Assembly (NCBI GenBank): GCA_946479335.1
Contig: CAMLFP010000063.1
Coordinates: forward strand, 1 to 19,781
From: an uncultured Archangium sp.
Lineage (GTDB): Bacteria > Myxococcota > Myxococcia > Myxococcales > Myxococcaceae
Direction of reading: 5' to 3'
Length of the DNA stretch: 19,781 nt
Shown piece by piece: positions 6,338-13,170 of the stretch (its first letter is position 1; each line of letters opens with the position of its first letter). The notes beneath the pieces are model-generated. The model saw nothing but the letters and a program-made list of their open reading frames with translations. It did not search any database and was not told where the DNA came from. A program made the position numbers and the translations under genes.

Positions 6338-7690
6338 TCATTTCAGCGTCAAAAACCACGCCAGACCGCCCAGCAGGGCGAGAATCGACAACCCCAGCGC
6401 CACGTAGAGCCCGGTCTTCGGCCTGGCGCGGGCCAGCACCGACTGCAGCGGCTCCTCGGCGGCCTGCGGCACCGACGGCAGCTTCACGCCGCTCTCCTTC
6501 TGGCGCACCGGAGGCAGCGTGGTCTGGCTCTCCTTCTTGCGCAGCTCCTCGAGCACCGCCTCCGGCGCCTGGGCGATGGTGGGCACCTCGCCGCGCTGGG
6601 CGAAGGTCGGCACCAGCGTCTCGTCGCCCGGCGTGAGCCGCGGCTCGTCGCGGAACTCCTGGAACCGGTCGGTGCTCTTCTCGACCTGCTGCTCCTCGGT
6701 GACGGCCTTGCTGTCACCCCAGCTGCGCTTGGGCACCACGCCGGTGCGCCCCGACAACACCGGGCGCGCGCCGCTGACGCCGACCGTCTTGCCGTCGCTG
6801 ATGCGGCGCAGCCGCTGCCGCGCTTCTTCCGCGTCTTGAAAGCGCTTCTCCGGCTCGCGCGAGAGCAGGTTCATCACCCACGCGTCGAGGTCGTCGTCGA
6901 GCGTCGGCTGCCACTGCTTCGGGCGGATCGGGTCGTGCTGCATCTTCTGCGACAACACCTCGATGGCCGACGGCGCCTCGTGCGGGAGGTGGTTGGTCAG
7001 CAGCTGGTACGCGATGCCGCCCACCGCGTAGAGGTCGGTCGCGGGCGTCACCTTGGTGCCCAGCACCTGCTCTGGCGCCATGAAGGCCGGCGTGCCCAGC
7101 AGCGTGCCCGGGTTCGTCGGCCGCACGGAGCCGCCCGCGCGGTCGGCCTGCTTCGCGAGGCCGAAGTCGATGACCTTGATGGTCTGCTGCCCGTCGGGGT
7201 GCGACTCGACGAAGACGTTGCCCGGCTTCAAGTCGCGGTGGATTACGCCGACCTTGTGCGCCGCGGCCAGCGCGGAGAGCAGCTGGTCGAGCATCGGCGT
7301 GACGTCGCGCGCGCGCATCGGGGCGTGCTGCTGGAGGTAGACGTCGAGCGGCTCGCCCTCCAGCAGGTCCATGATGATGTACGGCTGCTCGCTGCGCGGC
7401 AGCGTGCCGAACCCGAAGATGTCGACGATGGCCGGGTGGCGAATGGCGTTCACCGTGCGCGCCTCGCGCACCAGGCGCTGCACCATCTCCGGGTCGTCGG
7501 CGTAGTCGGGCTTGAGCACCTTGATGGCCGCGGCCTTGCCGATGACCTGGTGCACCCCGCGGTACACGTAGCCCATCGCTCCGGAGCCCAGCAGCGATTC
7601 AATCTTGTACTGCTCGACGATCTGCCCCAGCAGCGGGTCGGTCACCGTGACGAGATTGATGTTTCGAACTGTCTCGTCGCCGATGGCCAT
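6338..7690 (-). CDS. Membrane-anchored Hanks-type Ser/Thr protein kinase
   Basis: This 450-residue protein carries a complete PknB-like kinase domain at about residues 28-295. Visible are the Gly loop GSGAMG (35-40), ATP-binding K57, helix-C E76, the catalytic loop HRDLKPGN (151-158), DFG (175-177) and APE (205-207). All catalytic residues are intact. It is followed by a polar linker of about 130 residues with two paired motifs, VPTFAQ/VPTIAQ (360-374) and KES...LPxVxQ (386-409). A single transmembrane helix lies at about 427-447, leaving only three residues beyond it. There is no PASTA or other extracellular sensor. Substrates are unknown. The ATG at 7690 has no Shine-Dalgarno but a TAGCGT box nine bases upstream. 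It lies 29 bases after the PilZ gene, on the same strand. Confidence 0.95.
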   Translation of the reverse strand: MAIGDETVRNINLVTVTDPLLGQIVEQYKIESLLGSGAMGYVYRGVHQVIGKAAAIKVLKPDYADDPEMVQRLVREARTVNAIRHPAIVDIFGFGTLPRSEQPYIIMDLLEGEPLDVYLQQHAPMRARDVTPMLDQLLSALAAAHKVGVIHRDLKPGNVFVESHPDGQQTIKVIDFGLAKQADRAGGSVRPTNPGTLLGTPAFMAPEQVLGTKVTPATDLYAVGGIAYQLLTNHLPHEAPSAIEVLSQKMQHDPIRPKQWQPTLDDDLDAWVMNLLSREPEKRFQDAEEARQRLRRISDGKTVGVSGARPVLSGRTGVVPKRSWGDSKAVTEEQQVEKSTDRFQEFRDEPRLTPGDETLVPTFAQRGEVPTIAQAPEAVLEELRKKESQTTLPPVRQKESGVKLPSVPQAAEEPLQSVLARARPKTGLYVALGLSILALLGGLAWFLTLK

Positions 7691-7699
7691 GCGCGACGC

Positions 7700-7705
7700 A
7701 CGCTA
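7700..7705 (-). promoter_or_regulatory. Candidate -10 element for a leaderless kinase transcript
   Basis: TAGCGT on the minus strand ends nine bases before the kinase ATG. It fits a TAnnnT -10 hexamer, and no ribosome-binding site is visible. No convincing -35 was found. The same spacing recurs at 8493-8498. Confidence 0.35.
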
Positions 7706-7719
7706 ACGCAAGCCGCGCG

Positions 7720-8151
7720 TCATGACGAAATAGCTTCGAAGACGGCCTGGCCCTCTTCGACGTCGACGAACTGGCAGTGGTGCGCGTAGCGGCCGTTCTT
7801 CAGCGACACCGAGAGCACCTCCGCGCGGGCGCGCATCGCCTTCACCGCCACCACCACCTGACGCTCCACGCGGCGCTCGTCGAGCACGAACATCGCGCCG
7901 CCGGCCGACACGTCGCCCAGCACCGACTTCGTGCCGTCGGAGAACTCCACCTCGAAGCGGGCCTCCACGCGCCGCGTGCGCCGCGCCGCCGCCGCGCCGC
8001 TCTCGGGGAAATGTGCCGGCGGCCAGTTGGGGTCTTTGATGTAGCCGTGGTGCACGCCGTAGCTGGGCGAGAAGCGCCGCCGCACGTCGGTGCGCGCGCG
8101 CCGCGTGGTGACCGCCGAGGCAGGTGCCGATTTCGAAAACGGGTTGTCCAT
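7720..8151 (-). CDS. PilZ-domain (c-di-GMP-binding type) protein
   Basis: This 143-residue protein has a basic, disordered N-terminal region (about 1-55) and a C-terminal PilZ domain. The c-di-GMP signature is R61-x-x-x-R65 followed by D80-V-S-A-G-G85 (the D/NxSxxG motif) and beta-strands ending at QFVDVE. PilZ proteins are effectors of c-di-GMP signalling, in myxobacteria often tied to motility, polysaccharide production or development; the specific target is unknown. The ATG at 8151 is chosen over an in-frame GTG at 8199, because an AAGGAGG site lies six bases upstream of the ATG. It lies just upstream of the Ser/Thr kinase gene on the same strand, so the two may be functionally linked. Confidence 0.9.
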   Translation of the reverse strand: MDNPFSKSAPASAVTTRRARTDVRRRFSPSYGVHHGYIKDPNWPPAHFPESGAAAARRTRRVEARFEVEFSDGTKSVLGDVSAGGAMFVLDERRVERQVVVAVKAMRARAEVLSVSLKNGRYAHHCQFVDVEEGQAVFEAISS

Positions 8152-8157
8152 GGAACT

Positions 8158-8164
8158 CCTCCTT
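8158..8164 (-). promoter_or_regulatory. Strong Shine-Dalgarno of the PilZ gene
   Basis: AAGGAGG lies six bases before the ATG at 8151. It is the best ribosome-binding site in the window and excludes the longer GTG (8199) start. Confidence 0.8.
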
Positions 8165-8218
8165 CGTTTCCCGGCCAACGCACAGGAGAGCGCGGACACT
8201 CCCGCGTCACAAGCCCCG

Positions 8219-8482
8219 TCAGCCCGTTTGAGTCGCCCCGGCGACGCGGAACAGCACCGACAGAATCAGCGCGCCCAGCCAGCCCGCGAGCACCAGCGCC
8301 CGCGCCCGGTGCTCGAAGCGCGCGAAGCCGTAGAAGAGCCCCCAGGGCGGCAGCAGCAGCACGGCCACCCCGGTGCCCAGCCCCGCGCGGAAGGCGTGCG
8401 CCAACACCGTCGCGAAGCAACACACCGAGAGGAGTTGCAGCAGTAGGCCCGCGACGGTGAGCATCACGTGCACGCTTACCAC
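8219..8482 (-). CDS. Small three-helix membrane protein of unknown function
   Basis: This is an 87-residue, very hydrophobic protein not recognised as a named family. Three membrane segments can be seen: about residues 6-30 (contains C21-C22), 34-55 (contains PPWGLFYGF) and 61-82. Arg/His-rich connectors (RFEHRAR) lie between helices two and three. The start is uncertain: GTG at 8482 gives 87 residues, and an internal ATG at 8464 gives 81. Neither has a good ribosome-binding site. It is divergently arranged with the gene at 8508, the starts being only 25-43 bases apart. Its stop lies 67 bases upstream of the PilZ start. Confidence 0.65.
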   Translation of the reverse strand: MVSVHVMLTVAGLLLQLLSVCCFATVLAHAFRAGLGTGVAVLLLPPWGLFYGFARFEHRARALVLAGWLGALILSVLFRVAGATQTG

Positions 8483-8489
8483 GGGCGCG

Positions 8490-8498
8490 TGCTAGCAC
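8490..8498 (+). promoter_or_regulatory. Candidate extended -10 for a leaderless transcript
   Basis: TGCTAGCAC reads as an extended -10 (TG-n-TAGCAC) ending nine bases before the ATG at 8508. No Shine-Dalgarno lies between, so the transcript may begin at or near the start codon. Confidence 0.35.
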
Positions 8499-8507
8499 TC
8501 CGCGCCC

Positions 8508-8795
8508 ATGAGACTCGTCTTCGTGGTGGTGACGTTCCTCGTCTCGGGCGCGCTCGCGGGAGTGCTGGGCGCCTCGTACTTCGGCCCCAAGTACATCGCG
8601 ATGGGCTCCGGCTGGTCGAACAACGCCTGCCTCTGCGCCGAGACCGCGCGCCAGGGCGCCGAGATGCTCGTCGCCTACCAGATGAAGGGCCTGCTGGCGG
8701 GCGCCATCGTCGGGCTGCTCCTCGGCATCGCCTTCGTCGTATGGCGCAAACGGGCGAAGAAGACCCCTGAAACCACGCCTCCGGCTGCCAGCTAA
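8508..8795 (+). CDS. Small two-helix membrane protein with a CxC motif
   Basis: This 95-residue protein is not recognised as a named family. Transmembrane helix one spans about residues 3-22 and helix two about 61-79. A 38-residue polar loop between them carries C41-L-C43. The C-terminal tail (RKRAKK then Pro/Thr) is strongly positive and should be cytoplasmic, which would put the CxC loop in the periplasm. It begins at ATG 8508 without a ribosome-binding site and is transcribed away from the other small membrane protein at 8482. The next gene (8889) is on the same strand 93 bases on. The CxC could be redox-active or bind metal; this is a guess. Confidence 0.75.
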   Translation: MRLVFVVVTFLVSGALAGVLGASYFGPKYIAMGSGWSNNACLCAETARQGAEMLVAYQMKGLLAGAIVGLLLGIAFVVWRKRAKKTPETTPPAAS

Positions 8796-8874
8796 ACGGT
8801 CGGAACGACTCAATTCCGCGCGATTTGCCTGACAATTTCACAGGGGGCAGATGCGCGATTGACACGAAATCGGG

Positions 8875-8880
8875 TACACG
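8875..8880 (+). promoter_or_regulatory. Candidate -10 element upstream of the basic-tail protein
   Basis: TACACG ends eight bases before the ATG at 8889. No Shine-Dalgarno is present. A perfect TTGACA lies at 8859-8864, but only ten bases away, which is too close for a normal -35/-10 pair. Confidence 0.25.
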
Positions 8881-8888
8881 CAGCGCCC

Positions 8889-9440
8889 ATGTTCGACGAC
8901 ATGCGGTTGGACGTGAAGCTTCAGGAGCTGTCTCGGGAGCTCATGGCACGGTCGATGGTGCCGGGCTTCCCCATCGCCGATGCGTTCACGTTGAAGGGGC
9001 TCGATGAGGCCGGCCGCCCGGGGCTGTTCGCGGCGATTCTGCTCGCGCCCGGCAAGGTCGCCGAGCTGGAGACGCTGACCGCCTTCCGCGCGCTGCTGAC
9101 CGCGCGCCTCAAGCAGCTCGACACCCGCACGCCGGCGTGGCCCATCGTGGTGCAGGCCGAGCCCGAGCTGATTGACGGCCGCGCGGTGGTGCCCGGCGGC
9201 CGCGAGTACTTCGCCACCGTGAAGAGCGAGCTGCAGACCCGCACCGAGCGCATGAAGCAGCGCGTGTCGATGTCGCAGATGCCCGCCGTGCGCCTCGCTC
9301 CGGAGCTCCCGGCCAGCAAGCCCACCGTGCGCGCGCGCAAGCCGGTCGCCAAGGCCACGGCGCGCAAGACGACCTCCAGCACCACCGCCCGGCGCTCGGC
9401 GCCCCGCGCGTCGGCCCGCACCGCCCGCGCCCGCCGCTGA
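8889..9440 (+). CDS. Conserved-type protein with histone-H1-like basic C-terminal tail
   Basis: This 183-residue protein begins with a folded-looking acidic/neutral region (about residues 1-135) that I cannot assign to a family. It ends in a tail (141-183) built from Ala, Thr, Ser, Pro, Lys and Arg. The tail has fourteen basic residues in 43 and no acidic ones, with motifs such as RARKPVAKATARK. Such tails, seen in bacterial H1-like proteins, bind nucleic acid non-specifically. The start is taken as ATG 8889; an in-frame TTG at 8859 would add ten residues but overlaps the likely promoter. The gene is monocistronic by position and is followed 24 bases later by a strong terminator. Confidence 0.8.
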   Translation: MFDDMRLDVKLQELSRELMARSMVPGFPIADAFTLKGLDEAGRPGLFAAILLAPGKVAELETLTAFRALLTARLKQLDTRTPAWPIVVQAEPELIDGRAVVPGGREYFATVKSELQTRTERMKQRVSMSQMPAVRLAPELPASKPTVRARKPVAKATARKTTSSTTARRSAPRASARTARARR

Positions 9441-9464
9441 GCAATCGCGGTTCTGGAATTCCAC

Positions 9465-9496
9465 GCCGCGCTTCGGGCTCCGAGGCGCGGCTTTTT
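9465..9496 (+). terminator. Intrinsic terminator after the basic-tail gene
   Basis: The arms GCCGCGCTTCGG (9465-9476) and CCGAGGCGCGGC (9480-9491) form a 12-pair stem with one T-G wobble and a GCT loop. TTTTT (9492-9496) follows at once. It is the clearest terminator in the window. Confidence 0.9.
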
Positions 9497-9746
9497 CGTG
9501 TCCACACGGCGGCGCAGCGCTTCGATGGCTCAAGGGAGGGCACGTGTCATGCGTGACCAGCGCTGTGCGCCAACCGCGCGTGCCCCTCGACTTCGAGCAC
9601 AGGTCGGTCACCTGACTCACCTGGGGTCAAAGTTGCGCCTGGCGCTACTTCCGTCCCAGTCGGCACCAGCTCGCCCCGGAAAGAGGGCCTGCTCGCGACG
9701 TGCACCGCGAAACTCATCACCCAGCGCCTGCCTTCAGGCTGCTGCT
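9497..9746. other. Intergenic stretch without a convincing gene
   Basis: This stretch lies between the plus-strand terminator and the end of queE on the minus strand. Short open frames exist, but their third-position composition is clearly less G/C-biased than neighbouring genes. The only structure noted is an imperfect palindrome at 9601-9622 (AGGTCGGTCA/CCTGACTCACCT arms). Confidence 0.6.
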
Positions 9747-10382
9747 TCACACGCCGCGCGCGTCGGGCTCCCACACGTACTTGTGCTGCTGGAGCTGGAA
9801 GCGCACCGGCAACCGCGCGTCGATGACCCACTGCGCGAGCTGCTGCGGGTGCAGCTTCGTGAAGACCGTCGAGAACAACATCGAGAATGGCCGCTTCGTC
9901 AGCTGGTGCTGCTCGATGAGCGCCACGCTCCAGTCGAAGTCTTCGCGCGAGCCGATGACGAACTTGAGCTCGTCGCGCGAATCCATCGAGTCGAAGTTCT
10001 TGTAGTCGTTGCGGTCGGCCTCGCCCGACGACGGCGTCTTCATGTCGACGATGGCGTGCACGCGGGCAGGCACCTCGCGCACGTCGATGGCGCCGGAGGT
10101 CTCGAGCAGCACCGTGAGCCCCGCGTCGAGGAACGACTCCATCAGCGGGTACACGCCCGGCTGCAGCAGCGGCTCACCGCCGGTGATTTCCACCATCGGC
10201 GTGTGGAGCGCCAACACCTCGCGCACCACGTCGGCGTTGTCGCGGCGCGCGCCGCCGCGGAAGGCGAACTCCGAGTCGCAGTAGCTGCAGCGCAGGTGAC
10301 AGCCGGTGAGGCGCACGAAGGCGCAGAGCAACCCCTGGTGCGAGCTCTCGCCCTGCAGCGAGAGGTAGATTTCCTTCACCAT
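9747..10382 (-). CDS. queE: 7-carboxy-7-deazaguanine synthase (radical SAM)
   Basis: This 211-residue radical SAM enzyme converts 6-carboxy-tetrahydropterin to 7-carboxy-7-deazaguanine in the preQ0/queuosine pathway. The N-terminal EIYLSLQGES block is characteristic of QueE. The 4Fe-4S motif is C28-H-L-R-C32-S-Y-C35, followed by D36-S37 where many family members have Asp-Thr. The GGEP motif is at 68-71, DMKTPSSGE at 113-121, and the terminal QLQQHKYVW block at 197-204. The ATG at 10382 gives the usual length. An in-frame ATG at 10439 would add 19 residues and has a TAGAGG box eight bases upstream, so the longer form is possible. No other queuosine genes (queC, queD, queF) are in the window. 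Confidence 0.93.
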   Translation of the reverse strand: MVKEIYLSLQGESSHQGLLCAFVRLTGCHLRCSYCDSEFAFRGGARRDNADVVREVLALHTPMVEITGGEPLLQPGVYPLMESFLDAGLTVLLETSGAIDVREVPARVHAIVDMKTPSSGEADRNDYKNFDSMDSRDELKFVIGSREDFDWSVALIEQHQLTKRPFSMLFSTVFTKLHPQQLAQWVIDARLPVRFQLQQHKYVWEPDARGV

Positions 10383-10447
10383 CACCGACGTCGCGGAGGC
10401 GACGCGGCGGGGCTCGATGTGGGGGCGCGCGGCCAGCATTCGCGCGG

Positions 10448-10456
10448 CCTCTAGCA
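10448..10456 (-). promoter_or_regulatory. Candidate extended -10 upstream of queE
   Basis: On the minus strand TGCTAGAGG (TG-n-TAGAGG) ends eight bases before the in-frame ATG at 10439. If used for a leaderless transcript, QueE would start at 10439 rather than 10382. Confidence 0.3.
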
Positions 10457-10510
10457 GCGAGCACACACGAAGGTCACCCACCGAACCCGCAAGACCAACC
10501 AGCGCGTGGT

Positions 10511-12106
10511 TCAGCGCCTGAAATGACCGTCGGCGCCGGTGCCCAGGTAGCCGCACCATTCGCAGCGCGACGGCATCACCGCGGGCAACCGCAGCCTCGT
10601 CAGCACCACGATGGAGAACATGCCACCGTCCAGCTCCTCCGGCGTGGCGTCGCGCGCGTAGAAGAGATCGAGCACGCCGTCGCAGTCGAGGTCGCCGACC
10701 CACGGTGTCGAGAACGCCATCAGGGGCACCGGGTCGAACGAGGTCGCGACGCCCGACGCCACGTCGACCGACCACAGCGCGCCCGCGTCTTCGTTGGTCC
10801 GCCCCGACTCCACGAACAGCACGGAGTCGCCAGCGTCGCGGCCCAGGTCGAAGGCGAGCGGAGACGCGCCCACCATGCCCGGCACCTGGGCGTCGTACAG
10901 CACGTCGCCGGTCGCGCCGCTCACCGCCAGCAACCGCGAAGCGGAGTAACCCTGCTCCCACTCGCCGTACAGGAAGCTGCTCGCGACGTCGGGCACGTCG
11001 TCATCGTCGAAGAAGCCCACCGCGGGCGTGGCGTACGACTCGGCGTTGGCGGTGGCGACGCTCCAGAGCACCGCGTTCGTCGCCCCGTCGAGTGCCATCA
11101 AGCGCCCGTCGAACGTCGACACCACGATGTCTTCGACGCCGTCGCGGTTCACGTCGGCGAACGACGGCGGGGCGATGACCCCGCGGGTGTTCAACGGCGT
11201 CATCAACTGCGTCGCCGAGCTCAGGTCATTCCTCAGCAGCGCCGCGAGCGGCGCGCGCCACAGGGCGCCAGCGTGGGTCTCTCCTCCGGTGCCGAAGATG
11301 AGGTCGACGCCGCCCGGCGACGAGAGCAACAGCGGAGACATGTACGTTTCTGCGCCGTCGGGCGTCACGGCGCGCGCCAGCACTGCGCCGGTCGCGCCGC
11401 TCATCACCAACAGCGTGCCCGGAGGCCTGGCCTCGAAGGGCTGGAGCAGATCATCACCGCCGTTGGCCGTCAGCAGGTCGACCACGCCGTCGCCATCGAC
11501 GTCGGCCACCGGCTGCGGCGAGTAGAAGCCGAACCAGCCCGCGTCTCGTGGTGAGGCGACGCCCGCATCGAAGCGCCACAGCGCGGCGCCCGTCGCGCCG
11601 GAGACCGCGAGCAGCGAGGCGTAGCGACCTGCCACCACCGCGTCGGGCACGCCGTCTCCGTCGAGCTGCACCACGAGCGCGGAGCCATACAGCTCACCGC
11701 TCGCTTCGGTTCGCCACAAGGGTGTCCCCGAGACGCCGTCGTAGGCCGCGATGGCCCCCTGGTCGCCGACGCCGTGACCGACGAGGAGGTCGCCGACGCC
11801 GTCACCGTTCAGATCCGCCACGCGGGGCGAGCTCGTGACGCGCAGGTACGCGTTCGCGCGCCAGACCAGCTCGACACTCGCTGGCGGTGTGCCCTGCACA
11901 CGCGACGCGCACTCGAACGTCACCGGGCGAGGCCACGCCGGCGAGCCCGCATCGACTCCCGCATCGACTCCCGCGTCGAGTCCCGCGTCGAGTCCTGCGT
12001 CGAGTCCTGCGTCGAGTCCTGCGTCGAGTCCTGCGTCGAGTCCCGCGCCCGAAGTGCACGACAACACGCCGCACACACCCAGCGCCATCAGCAACACCGT
12101 TCGCAT
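10511..12106 (-). CDS. FG-GAP/VCBS-type beta-propeller lipoprotein with LDAG repeat linker
   Basis: This 531-residue protein starts with a signal peptide whose likely lipidation Cys is C17 (VLSC, a slightly atypical lipobox). A linker of eight LDAG/VDAG units follows. The body is a propeller of FG-GAP/VCBS repeats, each with a calcium-loop-like motif: ADLNGDGVGD, VQLDGDGVPD, ADVDGDGVVD, ADVNRDGVED, GFFDDDDVPD and GDLDCDGVLD. These alternate with VSGATGAxLW strands. It ends with a CEWC motif. Such proteins sit at the cell surface and mediate ligand or matrix binding; the partner is unknown. The start is the ATG at 12106. The open frame continues far upstream, but only as the antiphase shadow of the giant gene. 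It follows the giant gene by 98 bp on the same strand. Confidence 0.88.
   Translation of the reverse strand: MRTVLLMALGVCGVLSCTSGAGLDAGLDAGLDAGLDAGLDAGLDAGVDAGVDAGSPAWPRPVTFECASRVQGTPPASVELVWRANAYLRVTSSPRVADLNGDGVGDLLVGHGVGDQGAIAAYDGVSGTPLWRTEASGELYGSALVVQLDGDGVPDAVVAGRYASLLAVSGATGAALWRFDAGVASPRDAGWFGFYSPQPVADVDGDGVVDLLTANGGDDLLQPFEARPPGTLLVMSGATGAVLARAVTPDGAETYMSPLLLSSPGGVDLIFGTGGETHAGALWRAPLAALLRNDLSSATQLMTPLNTRGVIAPPSFADVNRDGVEDIVVSTFDGRLMALDGATNAVLWSVATANAESYATPAVGFFDDDDVPDVASSFLYGEWEQGYSASRLLAVSGATGDVLYDAQVPGMVGASPLAFDLGRDAGDSVLFVESGRTNEDAGALWSVDVASGVATSFDPVPLMAFSTPWVGDLDCDGVLDLFYARDATPEELDGGMFSIVVLTRLRLPAVMPSRCEWCGYLGTGADGHFRR
11949..12044 (-). repeat. 12-bp tandem repeat, eight copies, coding for LDAG/VDAG
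   Basis: Eight consecutive 12-base units occur. On the plus strand, four central copies are identical (gcgtcgagtcct at 11985-12032). The copies at 11973-11984 and 12033-12044 differ from these by one base, and the two copies at 11949-11972 (gcatcgactccc) by three. It encodes the flexible linker between the lipid anchor and the propeller. The identity of the central copies suggests recent slippage, so copy number may vary between strains. Confidence 0.9.
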
Positions 12107-12204
12107 GGACGCCCGCCTTTCGTCGCCACCGGTTCGAGGCTGGAGCCCCGTCGAGGCACTGCGGGTGAGTGCCCGGCCCGCATTCGTACGCACGGTTCTC
12201 GCGG

Positions 12205-13170
12205 TCACGGCCCGAACGTATTGCCCAGCGCGCCGGCGACGCCCGCTGCGGCGCCCGCACCACCGACCCCCGCGGGGCCGCCCGCGCCGCTGCCGCCTCC
12301 CGTGCAGCTCGCCGCGGCGATGGTGCCGCTGAGAGAACCGCCCGCGAGGTACAGGCAGTACGACGGGCCACCCGCGCCACCACCACCGGCGCCCGATGCG
12401 CCGCCGGCCCCACCCGTGCCGCCATTGCCACCCGAACCGGAGCCTGCCGCACCGCCGCCGCTCCCGGCAGCGCCACCGGCCTGACCCGAAGCACCGTTGG
12501 CACCAGCACCACCCGCGCCACCGAGGCCGCGCTGCACGGAGACGTTCGAAATCGTCAGCGCCACGTTGACGGTGAAGATGCCGAAGCTGCCACCACCCGC
12601 GCCGCCGCCGTCGCCGCCGCGCGTCGCACGACAACCACCTGCGCCACCACCGCCGCCACCGGCGCCGCGCGAGTCGGTGCCGTTGTCGGAGCCGGCGCTG
12701 CCGCCGCCACCGCCGCCGCCACGGCCATGGCTGCCGATGCCACCGGCGCCGCCGAGAGTACCGACCCAGAAGCCGCTGAGCGTGTTGCCGCCGTTGCCGG
12801 CGAGGCCGCTCGCGCCATTGACGCCTGTGGCTCCCGGGCCGCCGGGTGCACCGTTGTTCCCGTCGCCCGGAGGCGCTCCACCTGCGCCGCCGCTGCCACC
12901 ACCGTTCGGAGCCGTCGCGCCCGGGAGGCCCACCGTCGCGCTGCAGTTGCTGCAGAGACCCGTCCAACCGCACGAGGTGTCCATCTGGCCGCCGTTGCCG
13001 CCGTTGCCGCCGCTGGTGACCGTGCCCTCGCACGACTGCACGCCGGCGCCGCCGCCCGGGCCCTGGCTCGTGTTGCACGACTGGCTCGACTCCCACGCGC
13101 CGGCGCCGTTGCCGCCGCCGGGGGCCGTGCCGCCGCCCACTCCACCCGTGACCCCGGGCGCGCCCGAGAA
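12205..13170 (-). repeat. Gly-rich low-complexity coding region
   Basis: This encodes about 320 residues dominated by Gly with Ala, Ser and Asn in GGxGG-type runs. It is interrupted by short beta-strand-like segments (FGIFTVNVALTISNVSV, PSYCLYLAGGSLSGTI) and by Cys-containing patches (SCNTSQG, SCGWTGLCSNC). It forms the C-terminal part of the giant protein. Confidence 0.85.

Noticed and set aside
8859..8864. TTGACA as a -35 box for the gene at 8889
   Set aside because: No -10 lies at 16-18 bp; the only candidate (TACACG) is ten bases away. The match may be chance.
9547..9717. Possible 56-residue minus-strand gene after queE (MSFAVHVASRPSF...)
   Set aside because: Only about two thirds of its codons end in G or C, against a clear excess in the true genes here, and no motif or strong ribosome-binding site is seen.
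12107..12204. Possible terminator between the giant gene and the FG-GAP gene
   Set aside because: Only a six-pair TGCGGG/CCCGCA stem with an 11-base loop was found, without a T run on the minus strand.
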